Assembly: GCA_021784575.1 (NCBI GenBank)
Contig: JAJYHX010000007.1
Span: 1-64,000, forward strand
Direction: 5' to 3'
Origin: Nitrospirota bacterium
GTDB taxonomy: Bacteria; Nitrospirota; JACRHJ01
Length of the DNA stretch: 64,000 nt
The position numbers and the translations under genes are program-made. The stretch's first letter is position 1. Every line of letters begins with the position of its first letter. This document shows positions 24,683-34,695 of the stretch, piece after piece. The notes under the pieces were generated by a model. It searched no databases. It was not told the DNA's origin and was given only the letters and a program-made list of their open reading frames with translations.

Positions 24683-25489
24683 TTATTTATTATCTGCACG
24701 CAGGATTTCCACCGGCCCGTTTACCAGCACGGGAGTCCCGCGCATGTAGCCGATATATTCGTCGATGTCGAAACCTTCCCTGCGCACGAAGAAGGCCCGC
24801 CCGCCGAACCCGCGCCCGGCCTCTTTCATGGACGCTATCCTGCAATATCCGAATGCCCTCGACGAGGCGTAGCCCGTGGTGTAGCGCGGGTCGTCGGATA
24901 TGCACAACTCGGCTACGGCTCCCGGAGCATTGGCCGCCTTCGTCGCAAGCGCAAGCGCTTCCCGGAAGTGCAGGGTGGCGCATTTCAGCTCTCTCTCGGC
25001 GTTTGAGACATATCCCTCCGCCTCTTCCGCCCAGTCTACCGCGCGCGCCCTGATGCCGCGCTCCCGGTCTGGTTCCAGCCTCTCTCCCGTCGCCGCATCG
25101 ACAAGCATGGCCCCGCGCATGTTGCCTCCGGCGGGAGACGCGCCGGCGAGGATTGCTTCAAGTGCGGATTTCGCGGCTTTTCCGGAAACTCCCGCCCTCT
25201 CAAGCTCGGAGACGGCAGCGGCATGTGAAGCCATTTCACCCTCTCCCATCAAGGGAGAGGGCGGGAAATTTATTACCCTTAGCGGCCTGAGTATTAGGAT
25301 TTCCCTGCCCGCGAGGGACTCCACGGTGATTTTTATCTCTCCCGGCGCGCCGTTTTCGTGGGTCATGGCGCGGTTGAGAAGCGAGGCTGTAACCGCCTCT
25401 ATGCCGCCTTCCGGGACGATCCTTTCCGCGCCGGAGATATGTATTCCGCCCCTTGACGCGCGCATCCTGACGGAGAATAGCTCAGGCAT
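24683..25489 (-). CDS. bioW: 6-carboxyhexanoate--CoA ligase (pimeloyl-CoA synthetase) with a palindrome in the reading frame
   Basis: BioW activates pimelate with CoA and ATP to start biotin ring assembly. The 268-residue protein shows the family blocks YSVRMRAS-like FSVRMRAS, HISGAERIV, MRGAMLVD, and ISDDPRYTTGYAS. Around residues 75-85 the family sequence is interrupted by PPSPLMGEGE, encoded by a palindromic repeat (25239-25261) found elsewhere in this window. Compared with the B. subtilis protein as I remember it, this adds about five residues in a variable loop, so the enzyme is probably still functional. Its start overlaps the bioB stop by 8 bases. Confidence 0.9.
   Translation of the reverse strand: MPELFSVRMRASRGGIHISGAERIVPEGGIEAVTASLLNRAMTHENGAPGEIKITVESLAGREILILRPLRVINFPPSPLMGEGEMASHAAAVSELERAGVSGKAAKSALEAILAGASPAGGNMRGAMLVDAATGERLEPDRERGIRARAVDWAEEAEGYVSNAERELKCATLHFREALALATKAANAPGAVAELCISDDPRYTTGYASSRAFGYCRIASMKEAGRGFGGRAFFVRREGFDIDEYIGYMRGTPVLVNGPVEILRADNK
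25239..25261. repeat. Palindromic repeat inside bioW
   Basis: A perfect 9-bp inverted repeat, CCCTCTCCC and GGGAGAGGG, with loop ATCAA. Related CCCTCTCCC/GGGAGAGGG palindromes lie at about 29304, 29339 and 38067. The copy keeps the bioW frame open and encodes part of the protein. Confidence 0.8.
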
Positions 25490-26399
25490 GAAGCCGCATC
25501 CCGAGGTCGTTTATCATGCGCAGGTCGTCCTCGAAACTCCTGCCGCTCGTGGTCAGATAATCTCCCATCAGCAGGCCGTTTGCGCCGGCCATGAAGACCA
25601 TCGGGTGCAGGTCCCGAAGCGCCGTCAACCTGCCGCCGCATACCCGGATTTCCTTCCCGGGCAGGATATGGCGGACAAGCGCGATGGACTTCAGAGCTTC
25701 GAGCGGGGTAATGAAATCCGCATCCCCGAGGGGCGTGCCGGGGATGGGCATAAGGAAATTTACGGGCACGGAATCCACGCCGAGGCGGGCAAGCTCCAGG
25801 GCCATCTCCGCCCTGTCCGGCATACCCTCCCCCATTCCGAAAATGCCGCCGCTGCATATGGAAAGCCCGGCTTCCCTGGCGGCGGAGAGCGTTTCGATGC
25901 GTTCGTCGTAGGTGTGCGTGGAGCATATCCCGGGGAAGAAGCTTCTCGACGTCTCCAGGTTGTGGTGATAGCGGTGAAGCCCGGCTCCTTTTAATGTCCG
26001 GAGCTGTGAGAGAGACAACGCCCCAAGTGTGGCGCACGGCTTAAAACCTGTTTCCCGCACCTTCCCGACCATCCTGGCGATGGCGGAAAGCTCGGCCTCC
26101 GAGCTTATAGTCCTGCCGGAGGTTACGATGCAGAAGCGCCTGACGCCTTTATCGAACACCCGTTTCGCCGCCCGGATTACCTCGTCTTCGGGCAGCAGGG
26201 GGTATGCCCTTGCCTGGGCCGTGTGATGGGCGGACTGGGCGCAGAAGGCGCAGTCTTCCGGGCAGTTGCCGGAGCGGGCGTTTATTATGGAACATGCGTC
26301 CACGCCGGGGCCGAAGTTCTCCTCCCGTATGCGCCCCGCCTCCCGTATAAATTCCCAGGGTTTTTCTTCCAACTCTTTTAAAAGATTGGAGATTTGCAT
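25482..26399 (-). CDS. bioB: Biotin synthase
   Basis: Radical SAM enzyme that inserts sulfur into dethiobiotin. From the ATG at 26399 it is 305 residues. The cluster motif CPEDCAFC, followed by AQSAHH, is diagnostic; GGIFGMGE and LMGDYLTT mark later conserved parts. An upstream in-frame start at 26507 would add a segment unlike the family, so I prefer 26399, although no clear ribosome site precedes it. It is the first gene of a leftward bioB-bioW-bioF-reductase operon. bioA and bioD are not in the window. Confidence 0.93.
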   Translation of the reverse strand: MQISNLLKELEEKPWEFIREAGRIREENFGPGVDACSIINARSGNCPEDCAFCAQSAHHTAQARAYPLLPEDEVIRAAKRVFDKGVRRFCIVTSGRTISSEAELSAIARMVGKVRETGFKPCATLGALSLSQLRTLKGAGLHRYHHNLETSRSFFPGICSTHTYDERIETLSAAREAGLSICSGGIFGMGEGMPDRAEMALELARLGVDSVPVNFLMPIPGTPLGDADFITPLEALKSIALVRHILPGKEIRVCGGRLTALRDLHPMVFMAGANGLLMGDYLTTSGRSFEDDLRMINDLGMRLHA

Positions 26400-26454
26400 T
26401 TTAATCAAACGGACGTTATCCTTAAAATACAGCGTAGAATACGGGTAGAACACG

Positions 26455-26483
26455 AGGCTACACGCGGCAGGCGTTATTGTCAA
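26455..26483 (-). promoter_or_regulatory. Possible promoter of the biotin operon
   Basis: On the minus strand TTGACA (26483-26478) is followed after 17 bp by a poor -10, TAGCCT (26460-26455). The leader to the bioB ATG would be about 50 bases. The perfect -35 supports it; the weak -10 would fit a regulated operon. No recognisable BirA or BioR box was found. Confidence 0.4.
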
Positions 26484-26555
26484 ACGAAATTTGTTCGAGG
26501 TGTGCAAAAATCAAGGCCCGTAAATAAATTGGCGGCCATAAAGGCTTTAAAGACC

Positions 26556-26584
26556 TTGACATCTGTATTCAAAGAAATTAATAT
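26556..26584 (+). promoter_or_regulatory. Sigma-70 promoter of clpC
   Basis: TTGACA (26556-26561), 17-bp spacer, TAATAT (26579-26584). The start would lie near 26591, about 30 bases before the clpC ATG, with a GGAGAG ribosome site just upstream of the gene. No CIRCE or CtsR-like direct repeat was seen. Confidence 0.6.
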
Positions 26585-26620
26585 AAAATGTAAATTGGCA
26601 GAAAAGTTTGGAGAGTCAAG

Positions 26621-29056
26621 ATGTTTGAAAAATTTACGGACAGAGGCAGGAAGGTGATAATCTTCGCCAGAGAAGAGGCGGAGAGACACCAGAACGACTA
26701 CCTCGGCACTGAACATCTGCTCCTGGGGCTTCTCCGGGAGGACGACGGTATTCCCATCGCCGTGCTGCGGAAGCTTGGGCTTAACACCGAGCAGGTGCGG
26801 ATGGAGGTCGAGCGTAACCTCCCGGGAGGAATGGGAAATCTGGCATTCGGCGAGATACCGTTCACACCCAGGGCCAAGAAAGTTCTGGAGCTTGCGATAG
26901 AGGAGGCCAGGCTTCTCGGCCACAACTATGTCGGCAGCGAACACCTCCTGCTCGGAATAATAAGGGAAGAAGAGGGGATAGGCGGCAAGATCCTCCGGAA
27001 CCTCGGCGCGCACCTCCTGGGCGCCCGCCAGCTTACGATAAACTTTGTCCGCAGAAACCCCGGCCAGGCCGCGCGGGACAAGAAAAGCCCCACTCCGGCG
27101 CTGGACGAGTTCGGACGCGACCTTACCCAGCTTGCCAGGGACGGCAAGCTCGACCCTGTCATAGGCCGCGAGAACGAAATCGAGCGCGTCATGCAGATAC
27201 TCTCCCGCCGCACGAAGAACAACCCCGTGCTGATAGGCGAGCCGGGGGTTGGCAAGACGGCGATAGTCGAGGGCCTGGCGCAGCGCATAGTAAACGACGA
27301 GGTGCCGGAAAACCTTGCTAACAGAAGGCTTGTGGCGCTCGACCTGGGCTCGCTCATCGCCGGCACGAAATACCGCGGCCAGTTCGAGGAGCGCCTGAAG
27401 GTTGTAATGAAGGAAATATCCCAGGCGGAAAACGTCATTATATTCATAGACGAGCTCCATACGCTCGTAGGCGCGGGCGCGGCGGAAGGTTCCGTGGACG
27501 CCTCCAGTATGCTGAAACCCGCCCTTTCCAGGGGCGAGATACAGTGTATCGGAGCCACGACGCTCGACGAGTACAGGAAGCACATCGAGAAGGACGGCGC
27601 GCTCGAAAGGCGGTTCCAGCCCATACAGGTTATGCCGCCGACGCTGGAAGAGGCGGTCAAGATATTACAGGGTCTGAAAGGGAAGTATGAGGCGCACCAC
27701 AAGGTGAAATACAAGGACGAGGCCGTGGAGGCCTCCGTGAAGCTCACAGACCGCTACATAACCGACCGCTACCTGCCGGACAAGGCGATAGACATAATCG
27801 ACGAGGCGGGCTCGCGCGCGAAGCTCCAGAAATACACCCTGCCGTCGGATATTCGCTCCGTCGAGCGGGACATGAAAAAGGCCGCCAAGAACAAGAACCT
27901 GTTCCTGAGGCTTCAGGACGCGGAGAAGGCCGAATATTTTACCCGCGAAGAGGAGCGCCTAAAGGAGCAGTTCGGGGATGCGCAGAGGGTCTGGCGTGAA
28001 TCCCAGGACAAGGTGCAGCCGCTCATTGGCGAAGAGGAGATAGCGGGCATAATATCCAAGATTACGGGCATTCCGCTTTTCAAGCTCGAAGAGAAGGAAT
28101 CCGAGAAGCTCCTCCGGATGGAGGAGTCCCTGCACAAGAGGATTGTTGGCCAGGACGAGGCCATACGCGCCGTCTCGCGGGCGATACGCCGTTCCCGCGC
28201 GGGGATTAAAAACCGCAAGAAACCTATAGGCTCCTTCATATTCCTTGGGCCGACCGGCGTCGGGAAGACCGAGCTTGCAAGGGTTCTGGCGGAGTTCCTC
28301 TTCGATAACGAGGACGCGCTGATTCGCGTGGACATGTCGGAGTTCATGGAGAAGTTCACCGTTTCGAGGCTCACGGGCGCGCCGCCGGGATATGTCGGAT
28401 ATGAAGAAGGCGGCCAGCTTACGGAGAAGGTGAGGCGCCGCCCGTATTCCGTCGTGCTCTTCGACGAGATAGAGAAGGCCCATCCGGACCTGTTCAATAT
28501 CCTGCTCCAGGTGCTGGACGACGGCCAGCTTACCGACAGTTACGGCAGGAAGGTCGATTTCAAGAATACCGTGCTTATCATGACGTCCAACCTCGGCGCG
28601 AGGCTTATCGACAAAAACGTCAACATGGGCTTCCACAGCGACGCCGGCATGAACGTCAAGTCCATAAGCGACAAGGTTACCGGCGAGCTCAAGCACTTCT
28701 TCAACCCGGAGTTCCTGAACCGCGTGGACGAGGTCATCGTATTCCACCACCTGGACAACGACCAGCTTCTCAGGATTGTCGATCTGCTCGTGGACGAGGT
28801 CAACAACATGCTGCTTGAGCAGAACATCCAGCTCGATGTCGATAGTGAAGTCAAGAAGTGGATAATAAAGAACAACTTCCAGGCGTCCTACGGGGCGAGG
28901 CCGCTTCGGCGCGCGATACAGAAGTATATTGAAGACCCGTTCTCCGAGGAGCTTTTGCGGGGCCGCTTCAAGGAAGGCGGAAAGGCGCTCGTAAAACTGA
29001 GGGACGGCGGGGTATATTTTGAAGAGATCCCCCTGGAGGCGTTCGCAGGGGTGTAG
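26621..29056 (+). CDS. clpC: ATP-dependent Clp protease ATP-binding subunit ClpC
   Basis: An 811-residue AAA+ unfoldase that feeds substrates to the ClpP peptidase. The N-domain has two Clp-N repeats ([31 protein letters not shown]). The first ATPase has Walker A GEPGVGKT near 206 and Walker [14 protein letters not shown]-like coiled coil lies between the domains. The second ATPase has GPTGVGKT near 543 and [11 protein letters not shown]. The short middle region and N-terminus identify ClpC rather than ClpB. It is a single-gene unit with its own promoter, followed by a repeat-rich region. Confidence 0.96.
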   Translation: MFEKFTDRGRKVIIFAREEAERHQNDYLGTEHLLLGLLREDDGIPIAVLRKLGLNTEQVRMEVERNLPGGMGNLAFGEIPFTPRAKKVLELAIEEARLLGHNYVGSEHLLLGIIREEEGIGGKILRNLGAHLLGARQLTINFVRRNPGQAARDKKSPTPALDEFGRDLTQLARDGKLDPVIGRENEIERVMQILSRRTKNNPVLIGEPGVGKTAIVEGLAQRIVNDEVPENLANRRLVALDLGSLIAGTKYRGQFEERLKVVMKEISQAENVIIFIDELHTLVGAGAAEGSVDASSMLKPALSRGEIQCIGATTLDEYRKHIEKDGALERRFQPIQVMPPTLEEAVKILQGLKGKYEAHHKVKYKDEAVEASVKLTDRYITDRYLPDKAIDIIDEAGSRAKLQKYTLPSDIRSVERDMKKAAKNKNLFLRLQDAEKAEYFTREEERLKEQFGDAQRVWRESQDKVQPLIGEEEIAGIISKITGIPLFKLEEKESEKLLRMEESLHKRIVGQDEAIRAVSRAIRRSRAGIKNRKKPIGSFIFLGPTGVGKTELARVLAEFLFDNEDALIRVDMSEFMEKFTVSRLTGAPPGYVGYEEGGQLTEKVRRRPYSVVLFDEIEKAHPDLFNILLQVLDDGQLTDSYGRKVDFKNTVLIMTSNLGARLIDKNVNMGFHSDAGMNVKSISDKVTGELKHFFNPEFLNRVDEVIVFHHLDNDQLLRIVDLLVDEVNNMLLEQNIQLDVDSEVKKWIIKNNFQASYGARPLRRAIQKYIEDPFSEELLRGRFKEGGKALVKLRDGGVYFEEIPLEAFAGV

Positions 29057-29092
29057 AGGCGCAACTCGCCCCTCCCGGCCTTGAATTTGCCT

Positions 29093-29435
29093 GTCATTCC
29101 GAGTAGCGCGAAGAATCCACAGTTGTCATAACGCACCCTCGTTCCACCTCTTATCTTAAGAGGTGCATGAAGGTATCACGTCATTCTGAGCGAAGCGAAT
29201 AATCCAACCTGTGCATTTCATTCCAGCCGCCCTGCTCATTGCAGGGGCGCGAGTTCACTTGCGCCCGGTCCTCAACCCTCTCCCACCGTCAAGAGCCGGT
29301 TCCCCCTCCCCCAGTAGCGGGGGAGGGTAAAAGTTACCCCCTCGCCCTTTCATGGGAGAGGGTGGCCGAAGGCCGGGAGAGGGTTCACAGCCGCTTCTTC
29401 GCCCGTCATTCCCGTTAAGGCGAAAATCCGGCGGC
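29093..29435. repeat. Cluster of short palindromic repeats downstream of clpC
   Basis: No protein is evident here. At least three repeat families are mixed. GTCATTC...GAATCC-type elements lie at 29093-29118, 29180-29205 and 29403-29430. A CACCTCTTA/TAAGAGGTG palindrome is at 29145-29165. G/C palindromes lie at 29304-29327 (9-bp arms) and 29339-29362, followed by GGCCGAAGGCC. Some could act as terminators or mRNA-stabilising hairpins after clpC. Similar copies occur near 38067, 38111, 40195 and 45391. Confidence 0.7.
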
Positions 29436-29447
29436 TTTCCTGTCGCT

Positions 29448-29561
29448 CTATGGAGCCCTCAGGAACTTGTATATCCCGTAAACCCCCGCTACCGCGATAG
29501 CGACAATCGCGCTTGCAAGCCCCATGAAGAATACAACCGCAACACCAGCCATGCCTACCAT
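29448..29561 (-). CDS. 37-residue single-span membrane peptide
   Basis: A small reading frame beginning M-V-G-M-A-G-V-A-V-V and consisting almost entirely of one hydrophobic helix, then a short tail YKFLRAP. A strong ribosome site (AGGGAGG) lies 6 bases before the ATG, unusual for a chance frame. It resembles the size and layout of small subunits or regulators of membrane complexes, but I recognise no family. It stands alone between repeats and an AT-rich non-coding stretch. Confidence 0.55.
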   Translation of the reverse strand: MVGMAGVAVVFFMGLASAIVAIAVAGVYGIYKFLRAP

Positions 29562-30097
29562 TTTGCGCCTCCCTTTTTATAACTATTTCTATCATAATTA
29601 TAGCGCAAATTTTAAAACTTGTAAGGTAATAATAGGTAAAAGAAAGCGTGGGGTATCAATGCGGCTTGCTGATAAAACAACCCGGATTCCCGTGAGCAAT
29701 CCTCATTGGTAGGCGAAGTTAATTGTCAGTAGCTATTCCGGATTAGTTATACAACAGATTGATTATTAAAATAAAAATAATTTAAAACGGCCTTTTTCCA
29801 CCGGTATCGCAAGCGGCTCGAAAACGGGCCGTTTTCGGGCAATTTCGGGGCAAAAAGGGGTTGCGGGGAAGGCGTGATTTCGGGGCAAAAAACCGGCGCG
29901 GGTACAGGCCCGATTCACCTGACGAGGCGGCTGAAGGGAGCGTATTACCGCCATGCCCGGCCGCGCGGAAAGCCCGACTTACGCCCAGTAACCCATTGAA
30001 AACATTGAAACAAAGTCTCGCCGATATTTGGTTTTCCGTGGCGATTAATAACCAACCGCTTATCTGCTATACTTTAATTATGCGATGAGGTGTAACC
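29562..30097. other. Gene-free stretch with a 15-bp direct repeat
   Basis: No convincing gene. The first half (to about 29800) is AT-rich and may hold the promoter of the 37-residue peptide. At 29842-29856 and 29877-29891 the sequence ATTTCGGGGCAAAAA occurs twice, 35 bases apart. A TATACT -10-like hexamer near 30068 could start transcription of the DUF488 pair, but its -35 is poor. Confidence 0.5.
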
Positions 30098-30469
30098 ATG
30101 AACATAAAAACGAAAAGAGCATATGACGCGCCTGCGAGGGCGGACGGTTTCAGGATACTGGTCGACAGGCTCTGGCCGAGGGGCATCTCCAAGGAAAAAC
30201 TCAATGTTGACTTGTGGTTAAAGGAGATTGCGCCTTCAGACGGCCTGCGCAAGTGGTTCTCTCACGACCCGGAGCGCTGGGAGGAGTTTAAATCCCATTA
30301 TTTCGAGGAGTTGGACTCGAACAGGGAGGCCGTCGAGCGTATATTGCAGGAGGCGGGAAGGCGGCCTGTCACGCTCCTTTTTTCCTCGAAAGAACAAGAG
30401 CTTAACAATGCTTCCGCGCTGAAGGAGTATCTTGAGAAAAAAGTAACGGAAACCGCCCGGGCGGCCTGA
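30098..30469 (+). CDS. DUF488 family protein (YeaO-like)
   Basis: A 123-residue DUF488 protein. The N-terminal [17 protein letters not shown] and the LWLKEIAPS and [15 protein letters not shown] blocks are the family signature. Members are small cytoplasmic proteins of unknown function, sometimes found with stress or heavy-metal genes. GAGGTG lies just upstream of its ATG. It precedes a second, divergent DUF488 gene by 45 bases. Confidence 0.88.
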   Translation: MNIKTKRAYDAPARADGFRILVDRLWPRGISKEKLNVDLWLKEIAPSDGLRKWFSHDPERWEEFKSHYFEELDSNREAVERILQEAGRRPVTLLFSSKEQELNNASALKEYLEKKVTETARAA

Positions 30470-30514
30470 TTGGGCGTAAAAAAGCCGCCGCCCTTGGTTC
30501 ACGGGAGGTCTTCT

Positions 30515-30892
30515 ATGGACATAAGGATAAGGAAACTGGAAGAAAAGATTGAAGAAACCGATGGTTTCAGGATTTACGTGGAGCGGCGCTGGCCGAATAA
30601 CATGGAACACGAAGAGGGCTGCATCGACCTCTGGCTTAAGGATATTGCGCCGGGTGAAGGCAGCCAGGCATGGTTCTCCGGCAAGCCCGACAGATGGCCG
30701 GAGTTCGAGTGCGGATATTTCGGAGAGCTTGACGACCATATGGCCGAGCTCGGCAAGATCCTTGAGAAATCCGGGCAGGGGACTGTGACCCTGCTTTACG
30801 ACCAGGGAACGACGGAGCATAATGCTGCCGTAGCGATAAAGGATTACATCGAGAGCCACAAGGACATCCTGCGGGGCAGAGCGGCGGCGTGA
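30515..30892 (+). CDS. Divergent second DUF488 protein
   Basis: From the ATG at 30515 (GGGAGG 6 bases upstream) it has 125 residues; an earlier start at 30470 has no support. It aligns along its length with the preceding protein (DGFRIYVERRWP, DLWLKDIAPG, AWFSGKPDRWPEF, VTLLYDQG), so it is a tandem duplicate. The strongly conserved RLWPRG motif has become RRWPNN, which suggests loss or change of the original activity. Confidence 0.8.
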   Translation: MDIRIRKLEEKIEETDGFRIYVERRWPNNMEHEEGCIDLWLKDIAPGEGSQAWFSGKPDRWPEFECGYFGELDDHMAELGKILEKSGQGTVTLLYDQGTTEHNAAVAIKDYIESHKDILRGRAAA

Positions 30893-30934
30893 GAGGGCGA
30901 GACGTTTTCGTTTGAAGCAGCTTGACGTTTATTC

Positions 30935-30963
30935 TTGAAATTTAAAATCCCGAATGTTATATA
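30935..30963 (+). promoter_or_regulatory. Putative promoter giving a near-leaderless NERD mRNA
   Basis: TTGAAA (30935-30940), 17 bp, TATATA (30958-30963). The predicted start (about 30970) is only 3 bases before the ATG at 30973, and there is no ribosome site, which would make the message essentially leaderless. Confidence 0.45.
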
Positions 30964-30972
30964 AAAGCTGTT

Positions 30973-31842
30973 ATGATTTTGAAGCGAAAAGATAATCGAG
31001 AACTCGATGCCTTCAAGCTTGAGCAATTGCTCTTATTGTCGCTGACGGCGGAGCAAAAATTTCTGATTGAGCGTGAACTGAAATGGTTGCGTGCAGGCGA
31101 GAAAGGGGAAAAAGACTCCGCTTATTTCCTCGATTTCAGTTTTCAAGATTCCAATAAAGCGATTGTTATACATGATCTTCGTCTTGAGCACTTTGGACAG
31201 GTGGCCCAGATTGACCATCTTTTGATTAATCGGTTGCTTGAGTTTTATATTTTGGAATCAAAAAATTTCTCTTATGGAGTCAAGATAAACGATACCGGTG
31301 AATTCATGGTCTGGGACGTAAGGGGGTATAAAGGAATCAGATCTCCGATAGAGCAAAACAAGAGACATTTAAAACTGCTGCAAAAAATAATAAATGCAAA
31401 TGATATAATGCCTAAAAGGTTGGGGATAACTTTAACACCTTCTTTTAAGAGTTATGTTATCATTTCTCCAGCATCACGGATTATTCGGCCTCGCGCTTCC
31501 AAGTTTGATACCGGTTCGGTTATTAAGGCCGACATGTTTGCTTCAATGTATGAGAATGAACTTTCAATGCCAAAAGATATTATTGCGGTAGCAAAGATTG
31601 TTTCTGCCGAGACTGTCATTGGCATTGGAAAAAAGCTGATAAAGCTTCACAAACCTAACAATATAAATTATTCGGCGAAATTTGGCATAAAAGAAAAGTC
31701 GGCTAACATCTGTGCAGAGTGTGGGGCCAAGGTTTCTGAAAGGGTTTATAAATATTGCCATGAAAACAAGAAATTCTTCGACGGCAGAGTGGTATGCTAT
31801 AAATGCCAGGATTTAATAAAACAATCAAAACAGATTGTATAA
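30973..31842 (+). CDS. NERD domain protein with C-terminal zinc ribbon
   Basis: A 289-residue protein. The NERD (nuclease-related) domain occupies about residues 32-150: GEKGEKDSAYFL, then IVIHDLRLEH, QIDHLLINRL with the Asp, and YILESKNFS carrying the E-x-K pair of restriction-endonuclease-like folds. The C-terminus has a CxxC...C...CxxC zinc ribbon (about 247-281). The gene is clearly more AT-rich than its neighbours, suggesting transfer. NERD proteins are predicted nucleases; some are linked to phage defence, but no partner gene is next to it. Confidence 0.8.
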   Translation: MILKRKDNRELDAFKLEQLLLLSLTAEQKFLIERELKWLRAGEKGEKDSAYFLDFSFQDSNKAIVIHDLRLEHFGQVAQIDHLLINRLLEFYILESKNFSYGVKINDTGEFMVWDVRGYKGIRSPIEQNKRHLKLLQKIINANDIMPKRLGITLTPSFKSYVIISPASRIIRPRASKFDTGSVIKADMFASMYENELSMPKDIIAVAKIVSAETVIGIGKKLIKLHKPNNINYSAKFGIKEKSANICAECGAKVSERVYKYCHENKKFFDGRVVCYKCQDLIKQSKQIV

Positions 31843-31876
31843 TGAATTTTCTTTCCAGGCGAGTGTATCATTCATC

Positions 31877-32551
31877 TTGAAAATCCTTGGGATTGACACC
31901 TCCACGACTATGGGCGCGGTGGGGATTGTGGAAGACGAAACGCTCGTCGCCGAGATGCGGACGAACATATCCCTCACGCATTCCGAGCGGCTGATGGGGC
32001 ATATCGATACGCTGCTGAAGTCCGCGCGCATGACGCTTGACGACATCGGCGGCTTCGCCGTGAGCGTCGGCCCAGGCTCGTTCACGGGGCTGAGGATCGG
32101 TCTTGCGGCGGTGAAGGCGATGGCGTATGCGAAGGGCAGGCCCGTCGCGGCTGTGAACAGCCTCGATGTCCTCGCGGACAACCTGCCTTACTGCCGGCAT
32201 CAGATTGCGCCGGTTCTCGACGCGCGCAAGAAGATGGTATATTGCGCGGTTTACAAGGCTGTCGATACGTCGAGAAGGACTGTCCTGCCGCCGACGGTTA
32301 TAACGCCGGACAAGCTTGCGGACATCATCGAGGAGCCGACGGTCTTCGTGGGCGAGGGGGCGTATGTCTACCGGGACCTGCTTGGCGGGAGGCTGTGCTG
32401 CCAGGCGTTCTTCGCGCCCAGGGCTTACTGCTATCCTTCCGGCGCGGCTGTGGCCTTCCGGGGCCTCAGGGAAATCGCGGCGGGCAATACGGCCGACCCC
32501 ATGACCCTTGCGCCATTTTATATCCGCAAGTCCGGCGCGGAAGAAAAATAG
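31877..32551 (+). CDS. tsaB: tRNA threonylcarbamoyladenosine biosynthesis protein TsaB
   Basis: TsaB is an ASKHA-fold partner of TsaD and TsaE in making t6A at position 37 of ANN-reading tRNAs. The N-terminal ILGIDTST, the VGPGSFTGLRIGLA block and LDARKKMVYCAVY are typical. Family proteins start with M-x-I-L-G-I-D, so the TTG at 31877 is the likely start, giving 224 residues. A longer frame from 31835 overlaps the NERD stop. It ends one base before the convergent ligA gene. Confidence 0.9.
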   Translation: MKILGIDTSTTMGAVGIVEDETLVAEMRTNISLTHSERLMGHIDTLLKSARMTLDDIGGFAVSVGPGSFTGLRIGLAAVKAMAYAKGRPVAAVNSLDVLADNLPYCRHQIAPVLDARKKMVYCAVYKAVDTSRRTVLPPTVITPDKLADIIEEPTVFVGEGAYVYRDLLGGRLCCQAFFAPRAYCYPSGAAVAFRGLREIAAGNTADPMTLAPFYIRKSGAEEK

Positions 32552-32552
32552 C

Positions 32553-34592
<2,040 letters not shown>

Positions 34593-34594
34593 TT

Positions 34595-34600
34595 ATTATA
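34595..34600 (-). promoter_or_regulatory. -10 element of ligA
   Basis: A perfect TATAAT on the minus strand, about 27 bases before the ligA TTG. The -35 at 17 bp (TTCCAA) is poor. It shares a short AT-rich divergent intergenic region with the receiver-GAF-PAS gene. Confidence 0.5.
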
Positions 34601-34695
34601 CAATACAATTTTCCCGCTTGGAACCAAGTTTTATACTTGAATTTTTCCTTTTAATCAATATACTTGTTCCTATAGCTCTGAAAGAGGAATACACA

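Noticed and set aside
29093-29435. CRISPR array
   Set aside because: Repeats differ in sequence, are palindromic and irregularly spaced; no cas genes are present.
29766-29954. A 62-codon minus-strand frame with internal repetition
   Set aside because: The repetition comes from the 15-bp DNA repeat; there is no ribosome site and no known family.
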